In this document: in pieces, positions 1 through 4,630 of the stretch | How positions within the stretch are numbered: the first letter of the stretch is position 1 | How the letters are laid out: every line of letters begins with the position of its first letter | Origin: an uncultured Bacilli bacterium | Lineage (GTDB): Bacteria > Bacillota_I > Bacilli_A > RF39 > UBA660 | Length of the DNA stretch: 7,244 nucleotides | Direction of reading: 5' to 3' | NCBI GenBank assembly: GCA_944350405.1 | Contig: CALVPC010000050.1 | Coordinates: 1-7,244, forward strand | Position numbers and translations under genes: made by a program | The notes under the pieces: generated by a model | What the model was told of the DNA's origin: nothing | What the model saw: only the letters and a program-made list of their open reading frames with translations | Databases searched by the model: none

Positions 1-6
1 AATAAA

Positions 7-47
7 AAAAGAAATGTTATTTGATATACTTTTCAAACATTTCTTTT
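7..47 (-). terminator. Candidate intrinsic terminator after spoIIR
   Basis: Read on the minus strand, the arm AAAAGAAATGTT (47 to 36) pairs perfectly over 12 bp with AACATTTCTTTT (18 to 7), around a 17-nt loop. It is followed by more T residues towards position 4. The upstream arm lies in the last codons of spoIIR and the stop codon is in the downstream arm. The stem has only two G-C pairs and a long loop, so it is weak by classical standards. Its position at the end of the operon and the U-tract favour a terminator. Confidence 0.5.
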
Positions 48-550
48 ACAAATAATGTATATTCTATATCTGTTGTGTTTTCATCTTCTACTTCTAAAGA
101 GCATATTGGTGGAAATAATACACACCACCAATTATCTCCTTTTCCTTCACCAAGTGTTATTAATAAAGATTCATATTCTCCGGCTTCATATTTTACTCCT
201 TTATATTTCTTTTCTGGAAAATAATGATAGCCAAAATCTATATTTATTTCTTGATTTTTATTTTCGTTTTTTAATACATTTTGTATTAACTTTTCATATT
301 TACTTAAATTATTATTTATTATTGTTCTTGATGTAGTTATATTTTTTGAGTCTTTTAAATCATTTTCTACTTCTAATTCTATATTTGTTTTAACTATTTT
401 TTTTATTAGCTGATCTTCTATGCTATTGCTATTTGCTAAAATTCTTATTCTTATTGACTCTTCTGGTATTATATAATAATCTTCTTTATATGTTTTTGTT
501 ACCTCAACTAATACTAATAAGGCTAAAAAAATAAGAATAAATCTTTTCAT
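17..550 (-). CDS. spoIIR: Stage II sporulation protein R (SpoIIR)
   Basis: SpoIIR is the forespore-made secreted signal that activates the membrane protease SpoIIGA, which then cleaves pro-sigma-E in the mother cell. The 177-aa protein has an N-terminal hydrophobic segment (about residues 4-17), consistent with a signal peptide or membrane anchor. The family hallmarks follow: IRIRILANSNSIEDQ at 33-47, a YEAGEYESL region near 121-129, and the C-terminal GEGKGDNWWCVLFPP block at 134-148 followed by IC. The length is normal for the family and the gene looks intact. The start at 550 is backed by a GGTGAT Shine-Dalgarno at 555-560. It is the last gene of the minus-strand cluster, 51 nt after the PP2C gene. 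In B. subtilis spoIIR also lies downstream of prfA-prmC and is transcribed by sigma-F. I could not find a convincing sigma-F promoter here, so transcription from upstream is inferred. Identification is firm. Confidence 0.96.
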   Translation of the reverse strand: MKRFILIFLALLVLVEVTKTYKEDYYIIPEESIRIRILANSNSIEDQLIKKIVKTNIELEVENDLKDSKNITTSRTIINNNLSKYEKLIQNVLKNENKNQEINIDFGYHYFPEKKYKGVKYEAGEYESLLITLGEGKGDNWWCVLFPPICSLEVEDENTTDIEYTLFVKEMFEKYIK

Positions 551-601
551 TTATATCACCTATATATTTATTGAGACTTATTCTTATTTTTTATTCATTT
601 T

Positions 602-1423
602 TTATTTTTTTATATATGCTGCTACTGAGGTATTATCTTTTCCTCCATATATAGTTTGATAATAGTCTTCTTTATTTTTAATATTTTTTACTACTTGTCT
701 TTTTTCGTCATTTGGTAAATTATTTATTACTGAAGACAATGTACTAGTTGTATTTAAAGCTTTATCTACTATATTACTAGCAACATATTCTGGTTTTGAT
801 ATTGTTATAATATTCTTAAGTTCTTCTGTTGTTAAACAATCTGATACTCCATCACTTACTGCTATTATTCTATCATAATTACTATTATTAATGATTTTAT
901 AATGAGGATCTGCTTCTTTTTGTTTGTTGATGCTTTGTCTAATGACATTACTATATACATTAAATCTCATTATTTCTTTATTAGGAATTTTACCATTTTC
1001 ATATAGAGCTTGCACTATTGAATCATCTTTTGTTTCTTGAGTAATATTTTGATCTTTGGTGGTATATACTCTAGAATCTCCTATATTAGTAATTAATGTT
1101 TGGTCTTTTCCTATTATAGCACAAGATAATGTTGTTGCTGCTCCTTTTGGTATGTATACTAAATCATCCATTATATGGGACAGTAAATAATCTAAAGATT
1201 GTTGTATAGCGGGCATATTATTATATAGCTGAGGTGGTAAACTATTAAACCACTCAGAAAGTTTAACTAAAACATGTCTACTTGCTAGTTCTCCACCATA
1301 TTCTCCTCCGACTCCATCTGCTACTGCTATTAGTTTAAAGTCATTATTTTGAGGATGTTCTAATATTAATGCTGAATCTTCTTGATTATTTCTTTTTTTT
1401 CCTACATCTTGACTAACAAACAT
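602..1423 (-). CDS. PP2C-family Ser/Thr protein phosphatase (soluble)
   Basis: This is a 273-aa PPM/PP2C-type metal-dependent phosphatase, expected to remove phosphate from Ser or Thr in proteins. The motifs appear in family order: RNNQED (11-16), the metal-binding VADGVGGEYGGELAS (34-48, Asp36), GAATT (94-98), GDSRVY (115-120), SDGVSD (190-195, Asp191) and GGKDNTSVAAY (260-270, Asp263). The metal-ligand aspartates are all present. Motif 1 has Gln14 where many relatives have Asn. A helix-rich insertion at about 225-258 precedes the last motif. No transmembrane segment is visible, so this is not a SpoIIE-type membrane phosphatase; it is closer to the PrpC/Stp type. Unlike prpC, it has no PrkC-like kinase beside it here. 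The start is supported by AGGA at 1430-1433, 6 nt before the ATG. It lies between the 111-aa gene and spoIIR, so a role in sporulation or growth-phase signalling is possible but only inferred from position. Confidence 0.92.
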   Translation of the reverse strand: MFVSQDVGKKRNNQEDSALILEHPQNNDFKLIAVADGVGGEYGGELASRHVLVKLSEWFNSLPPQLYNNMPAIQQSLDYLLSHIMDDLVYIPKGAATTLSCAIIGKDQTLITNIGDSRVYTTKDQNITQETKDDSIVQALYENGKIPNKEIMRFNVYSNVIRQSINKQKEADPHYKIINNSNYDRIIAVSDGVSDCLTTEELKNIITISKPEYVASNIVDKALNTTSTLSSVINNLPNDEKRQVVKNIKNKEDYYQTIYGGKDNTSVAAYIKK

Positions 1424-1453
1424 TTGCTTTCCTAAATCATACTTTGAACTATT

Positions 1454-1789
1454 TCATAATATCTGTTTTCCTGATAATACATCTTCTAAGCATTTATTTA
1501 CTGCTTGTTGATGTACATGTGTATTTTTTATTTCTACAGCTTGATTAGATAATTTTTCATTAACTTTTTCTTCTATTTTAGTTGTTTCTGGGAATGCTAC
1601 TTTTATTACATTATCAGGGGTAAAATAATCACGAAAATTTATTTTTTTTAGTCTTTCAATTTCAGCTTTTGCTCTATTAAAAAAGGTGTATTCACTTTCT
1701 CCTTCACCTTTTATATATACTAATTCTTCAAAAGCTAGACTTGATATTTGCCCTTCTTCATAAATTATAAATATTTTAGCTTTTTCCAT
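1454..1789 (-). CDS. Uncharacterised 111-aa protein between prmC and PP2C
   Basis: I do not recognise this family. The protein is soluble, with no signal peptide or membrane segment. It opens with a probable beta-strand (AKIFIIYEEG), then helical stretches (SSLAFEELVYI; RAKAEIERLKKI, about residues 40-51), a short hydrophobic strand (DNVIKVAFP) and a charged helical C-terminal half containing HVHQQ and one Cys. I chose the ATG at 1789. A GGAAGTGAT Shine-Dalgarno (1794-1802) is correctly placed for it, whereas the GTG at 1798 lies inside that site and would add only three residues. A strong promoter directly upstream suggests this is the first gene of a unit with PP2C and spoIIR. Its TGA stop is followed by ten in-frame sense codons and then the ATG of the phosphatase, so the two lie in one frame. 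A partner or regulator of the phosphatase is a reasonable guess, with no motif to prove it. Confidence 0.8.
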   Translation of the reverse strand: MEKAKIFIIYEEGQISSLAFEELVYIKGEGESEYTFFNRAKAEIERLKKINFRDYFTPDNVIKVAFPETTKIEEKVNEKLSNQAVEIKNTHVHQQAVNKCLEDVLSGKQIL

Positions 1790-1793
1790 AGCA

Positions 1794-1802
1794 ATCACTT
1801 CC
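1794..1802 (-). promoter_or_regulatory. Ribosome binding site deciding the 111-aa protein start
   Basis: The minus-strand GGAAGTGAT matches the extended Shine-Dalgarno GGAGGTGAT at 8 of 9 positions and ends 4 nt before the ATG at 1789. It favours that ATG over the GTG at 1798, which falls inside the site. Confidence 0.7.
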
Positions 1803-1817
1803 CATATTATAAGTAAG

Positions 1818-1846
1818 ATTTTACTATATTATTTTATTATTGTCAA
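1818..1846 (-). promoter_or_regulatory. Near-consensus sigma-A promoter at the 3' end of prmC
   Basis: On the minus strand a perfect -35 TTGACA (1846-1841) is followed by a spacer of exactly 17 nt and a -10 TAAAAT (1823-1818, five of six matches). The -35 overlaps the last prmC codons and the -10 begins just after its TAG stop (1824-1826). A transcript would start near 1811 and reach the ATG at 1789 after about 20 nt, carrying the Shine-Dalgarno. A second TATAAT at 1811-1806 has no good -35 at the right distance. This predicts separate transcription of the 111-aa gene, PP2C and spoIIR. Confidence 0.65.
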
Positions 1847-2693
1847 TTTGTGATATAGAAAAAATATACCTGTTAAAATCGTTAAAATCTTTTTTTATTA
1901 TAATTTTATCTTTTGGAAAATTATTTTTTAATAATTTTTCTATTTCTTGTTCTTCGTTTTCTCCTATTTCAAATGCTATGATATGATTTTCTTTTGTAAT
2001 AGTTTTTAAATCTTTTATAATTTGTCTATAATAATATAATCCATCTTTTCCTCCATATAATGCTATTTGGGGCTCATTATTTTTAACTTTTAGTTCTATA
2101 TTTTTTGAGTTATTTGGAATATATGGCGGATTACTTATTATTACATCAAATTTTTCATCTATTTTGTTATATAAATTTGTTTTAATAAATTTTACTTTTG
2201 TTTTATGTATTTTTTGATTTTTTTTAGCTATTTTTAAAGCTTTTTTAGATATATCTGTTGCTATTACATTAGAATTTTTATTTAAAATGTTTAAAGTTAT
2301 GGCAATTATTCCAGATCCTGTTCCTATATCTAAAATATTTATTTTTTTATCACTGAATTTATCTTTTATTAATTTATTAGTTTCTTCGACTAATAATTCA
2401 GTTTCTGGTCTTGGTATTAATACATTTTTATTTACTATAAATTTTTTATTATAGAAATATGATTCTTTTAATATATATTGAATAGGAAGTTCTTTATTAA
2501 TTTGTTTTTCTAATTTTCTATATTTTTTTTGTTCTTTATTTGTTAATATTTTCTCTTTATTTAATAGTATTTCGGGCATTGATAGATTTAAAACTTGCAT
2601 TAGAGCAAGTTTTTTTTCATTTTCATGAACAGTTTTTGGCTTTAATATATCTTTAATTTTCACTTTCTTCAAGTTTTCTTTTTTGATCTTCAT
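1824..2693 (-). CDS. prmC: Release factor glutamine N5-methyltransferase (PrmC/HemK)
   Basis: PrmC transfers a methyl group from S-adenosylmethionine to the Gln of the GGQ motif in class I release factors, which speeds peptide release. Visible landmarks are an N-terminal helical substrate-binding region, IPRPETE (93-99), the SAM-binding LDIGTGSG (121-128) and ATDIS (145-149), the family signature NPPY (188-191) and EPQIAL (207-212). The end given, ATG 2693, overlaps prfA by 41 nt. A GTG at 2663 (residue 11) overlaps by only 11 nt and would begin VKIKDIL, closer to the usual N-terminus. Neither start has a strong Shine-Dalgarno, so the start is uncertain. The protein is very Lys-rich (about 55 Lys against 4 Arg by my count), more so than the neighbouring PrfA. 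It lies directly after its substrate gene, the common bacterial arrangement. Confidence 0.95.
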   Translation of the reverse strand: MKIKKENLKKVKIKDILKPKTVHENEKKLALMQVLNLSMPEILLNKEKILTNKEQKKYRKLEKQINKELPIQYILKESYFYNKKFIVNKNVLIPRPETELLVEETNKLIKDKFSDKKINILDIGTGSGIIAITLNILNKNSNVIATDISKKALKIAKKNQKIHKTKVKFIKTNLYNKIDEKFDVIISNPPYIPNNSKNIELKVKNNEPQIALYGGKDGLYYYRQIIKDLKTITKENHIIAFEIGENEEQEIEKLLKNNFPKDKIIIKKDFNDFNRYIFSISQIDNNKII

Positions 2694-3714
2694 TTATCAA
2701 ACTTTCTATTATTTCTTCTAAGTCGCCTTCAATTATTCTATCTAATTTATTTAGAGTTAACCCAATTCTGTGATCTGTTACTCTGTTTTGTGGATAATTG
2801 TAAGTTCTTATTTTTTCTGATCTATCTCCTGTTCCGATTTTACTTCTTCTTTCCATTCCAGATTCTTCTTCTTGTTTTCTTTTTTCTTCTTCATAGATTT
2901 TTGATTTTAATATTTGAAGAGCTTTTTCTTTGTTTTGCAACTGACTTCTTTCATTTTGACAGGTTACTACTATTCCAGTTGGAATATGAGTCATACGGAC
3001 TGCAGAATCTGTTGTATTTACTGATTGTCCTCCGGCTCCTCCACTTCTATAAACATCTATTTTTATGTCTTCTGGTTTTATTTCAATTTCTATGTTTTCT
3101 TGTTCTGGCATTACTATTACTGTTGAAGTTGAAGTATGAATTCTTCCCCCAGATTCTGTTTCGGGTATTCTTTGAACCCTATGGGCTCCACTTTCATACT
3201 TTAATTTTGAATAAACTCCTTTGCCTTTTATTAAAAATTCTATTTGAGAGAAGCCTCCACTTGCTGAATCTTCAGCATTTATTATTTCTACTTTCCAACC
3301 TTGCTTTTCAGCATATCTTTGATACATACGGAAAAGATCTCCAGCAAAAATATTAGCTTCATCTCCTCCGGCTGCTCCTCGGATTTCCATAATAACATTT
3401 TTTTCGTCATTTTCATCTTTTGGGATTAACATTACTTCTAATTCATGAGCAATCTTTTCTTTTTCTTGTTCTAACTGTTTTAACTCTTCTTCTGCTATTT
3501 CTTTTAATTCTGGATCTTTTATTAATTCTTTATCATCCTCAATAGATTTTAAAACATTTTTATAATTTCTATATTTTTTAACAATTTCTTCTATGCTACC
3601 TTGTTCTTTTGATAATTCTGTCAATAAACTAATATTGTTTAAAACTTCTTCAGTTGTTAATTTTTCTTTTATTTCTTCATATTTTTCTTCAATTTTATCT
3701 AATCTTTCGATCAT
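2653..3714 (-). CDS. prfA: Peptide chain release factor 1
   Basis: RF1 recognises UAA and UAG in the ribosomal A site and triggers hydrolysis of peptidyl-tRNA. The 353-aa length is typical. After an N-terminal coiled-coil-rich domain (about 1-100) comes the RGAAGGDEA segment (112-120). The stop-codon-reading PxT motif is present as PET (184-186) within HRVQRIPETESGGRIHTST. The catalytic GGQ is at 228-230 in YRSGGAGGQSVN, and the C-terminal IRTYNYPQNRVTDHR region at 302-316 is also typical. PxT rather than SPF makes it RF1 and not RF2. The start at 3714 has an AAAGGTGAT Shine-Dalgarno that overlaps the rpoE stop, leaving an 11-nt gap and implying coupled translation. The 3' end overlaps prmC, whose product should methylate Gln230. 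Confidence 0.98.
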   Translation of the reverse strand: MIERLDKIEEKYEEIKEKLTTEEVLNNISLLTELSKEQGSIEEIVKKYRNYKNVLKSIEDDKELIKDPELKEIAEEELKQLEQEKEKIAHELEVMLIPKDENDEKNVIMEIRGAAGGDEANIFAGDLFRMYQRYAEKQGWKVEIINAEDSASGGFSQIEFLIKGKGVYSKLKYESGAHRVQRIPETESGGRIHTSTSTVIVMPEQENIEIEIKPEDIKIDVYRSGGAGGQSVNTTDSAVRMTHIPTGIVVTCQNERSQLQNKEKALQILKSKIYEEEKRKQEEESGMERRSKIGTGDRSEKIRTYNYPQNRVTDHRIGLTLNKLDRIIEGDLEEIIESLINEDQKRKLEESEN

Positions 3715-3725
3715 ATTATCACCTT

Positions 3726-4163
3726 TTAGTTTTGTTCTAATTCTTCTTCATCTACAATTACAAGATTTTTATACTCTTCGGTTACGTCTGCTATGTCGTC
3801 ATCTTGATCATCTGAATAGTCATCCTCTTCTATCTCTTCAGATTCTAACATATCATCATAATCATCTTCAATTATTTCTTCATAATCATCTAGATCATCC
3901 TCTACTGCAATATTTTGACTTTTATGGTTAACTTTTAAATCCCATTTTCCATCTTCAAGTAATAAAAATCTTTTGTCATTTGTTAAAGCTGTATAGAATT
4001 CTCCAATTTTGCTTTCTAATACTTTTTTTGGTAATTCTAACATTTCAACTATTTTTTTAAATAAATCTAACGTTGTCTGCCCGCTTTCTTCTTTTAATAA
4101 TATATGGGCAATATCATTGTATGACATTAATTCTAATTCTTCTTTTACAAGTTTTTTTGCCAT
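3726..4163 (-). CDS. rpoE: DNA-directed RNA polymerase subunit delta
   Basis: Delta is a small accessory subunit of Gram-positive RNA polymerase that promotes core recycling, displaces nucleic acid and sharpens the response to initiating-nucleotide levels. The 145-aa protein has the expected two parts. Residues 5-80 form a winged-helix HARE-HTH domain, with SYNDIAHILL, the GEFYTALTNDKRFLLLEDGKWDL pattern across 54-76, and Trp74. From about residue 91 a tail is dominated by Asp and Glu. The tail (about 55 residues) is shorter than I recall for B. subtilis delta and ends with a hydrophobic NLVIV patch (132-136) before EEELEQN. Shine-Dalgarno AAAGGGAG precedes the start by about 7 nt. It is not the sporulation or envelope-stress sigma factor also called rpoE in proteobacteria. 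Here it is followed by prfA, whereas in many Bacilli it precedes pyrG. Confidence 0.93.
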   Translation of the reverse strand: MAKKLVKEELELMSYNDIAHILLKEESGQTTLDLFKKIVEMLELPKKVLESKIGEFYTALTNDKRFLLLEDGKWDLKVNHKSQNIAVEDDLDDYEEIIEDDYDDMLESEEIEEDDYSDDQDDDIADVTEEYKNLVIVDEEELEQN

Positions 4164-4187
4164 TGTTTTACTCCCTTTCTTTAAATC

Positions 4188-4217
4188 ATTATATGCTTAT
4201 ACGTTATATTGTTTCAT
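4188..4217 (-). promoter_or_regulatory. Possible internal promoter before rpoE
   Basis: On the minus strand a -10 TATAAT (4193-4188) lies 18 nt downstream of ATGAAA (4217-4212), a four-of-six match to the -35. It would start a transcript about 20 nt before the rpoE ATG at 4163. In DNA this AT-rich, TATAAT occurs often by chance and the -35 overlaps the end of the upstream gene, so it is tentative. Confidence 0.3.
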
Positions 4218-4533
4218 GCTTTATGTAAAGATGAAATACTTCCTCATCTATCTGATAACTAATATTAACTTGTTTGTCTTCATTAGTCAACTTTAAAATA
4301 ACTAATTTATGTGAAAATTTAGTGTGAGTATTATTATCAATATATGTAAATTTATTATTTTTAAAGTCTAATATGATTGTATCTTCACTATTTGTTCTTA
4401 TTAGAAGATTATATTTGAAGTTATATTGCACTTTCATTTCATTGTTTTCTACCATTAATATTTCGTTATCTATTATACCTGTATTTTCTATTTTATAATC
4501 ATTTATTTGAATTTTTATTTTTACTTTTTCCAT
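4204..4533 (-). CDS. Small conserved protein, possible DUF1934/YwiB-like beta-barrel
   Basis: This 109-aa soluble protein of unknown function is the first gene of the minus-strand cluster. Its pattern is almost wholly alternating beta-strands (VKIKIQIND, EMKVQYNFKYNLLIRT, DTIILDF, KLVILKLTN, QVNISYQID, VFHLYIKHE), with no signal peptide and no catalytic motif. Size, all-beta character, the NLLIRT and NISYQID stretches and the position upstream of rpoE resemble the DUF1934 (YwiB) family, which in Bacilli often sits near argS, rpoE and pyrG. The sequence match is by eye and weak, so the family name is tentative. The start at 4533 is well supported by a GGAGA Shine-Dalgarno (4538-4542) and an extended -10 promoter upstream. 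A 40-nt gap separates it from rpoE, and no argS lies between them. Confidence 0.72.
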   Translation of the reverse strand: MEKVKIKIQINDYKIENTGIIDNEILMVENNEMKVQYNFKYNLLIRTNSEDTIILDFKNNKFTYIDNNTHTKFSHKLVILKLTNEDKQVNISYQIDEEVFHLYIKHETI

Positions 4534-4630
4534 AATTTCTCCATTCCCAGGACATTATAGCATATTTTAATTTAAAATCACATATTTTTATATTTTTTTT
4601 ACATACTAACACTTAGAAAAAGGTGTTTAT
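4534..4630. other. Divergent intergenic region between the operon and the PBP gene
   Basis: These 97 nt carry control signals for both directions. The minus-strand extended -10 is clear. For the plus-strand PBP gene only weak promoter candidates are visible: TATATT (4589-4594) without a good -35, or TTGAAT (4507-4512) with CATAAT (4531-4536) at 18 nt spacing, which starts inside the neighbouring gene. The PBP Shine-Dalgarno is AAGGTG (4620-4625), 5 nt from its ATG. CATATTTT occurs twice, at 4561-4568 and 4581-4588, exactly 20 bp apart, and ATTTTA/TAAAAT forms a small inverted repeat between them. These may be chance in DNA this AT-rich. Confidence 0.45.
4538..4562 (-). promoter_or_regulatory. 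Extended -10 promoter and RBS of the minus-strand operon
   Basis: On the minus strand TGCTATAAT (4562-4554) is a perfect extended -10 (TGnTATAAT). No good -35 is visible at 16-18 nt, which extended -10 promoters tolerate. Transcription would begin near 4547, giving a leader of about 14 nt that contains the Shine-Dalgarno TGGAGA (4543-4538). This is the best candidate for the main promoter of the cluster starting at 4533. Confidence 0.65.

Noticed and set aside
21..336. Plus-strand frames opposite spoIIR
   Set aside because: Antisense shadows of a firmly identified gene.
551..640. Possible sigma-F promoter upstream of spoIIR
   Set aside because: GGTGATATAA resembles a sigma-F -10 but is the Shine-Dalgarno next to the ATG, and no GYATA -35 sits at the right distance. 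The GCATA further up has no GG-containing -10.
2790..3356. Long plus-strand reading frame opposite prfA
   Set aside because: It is the antisense shadow of prfA, a Leu/Phe-rich translation with no family features, and prfA is certain.
3726..4163. rpoE as an extracytoplasmic sigma factor
   Set aside because: The sequence is a HARE-HTH domain plus an acidic tail, with no sigma region 2 or 4.
3593..4296. Plus-strand frames opposite prfA/rpoE and rpoE/the DUF1934-like gene
   Set aside because: Low-complexity antisense readings of confirmed genes; no ribosome binding site or motif.
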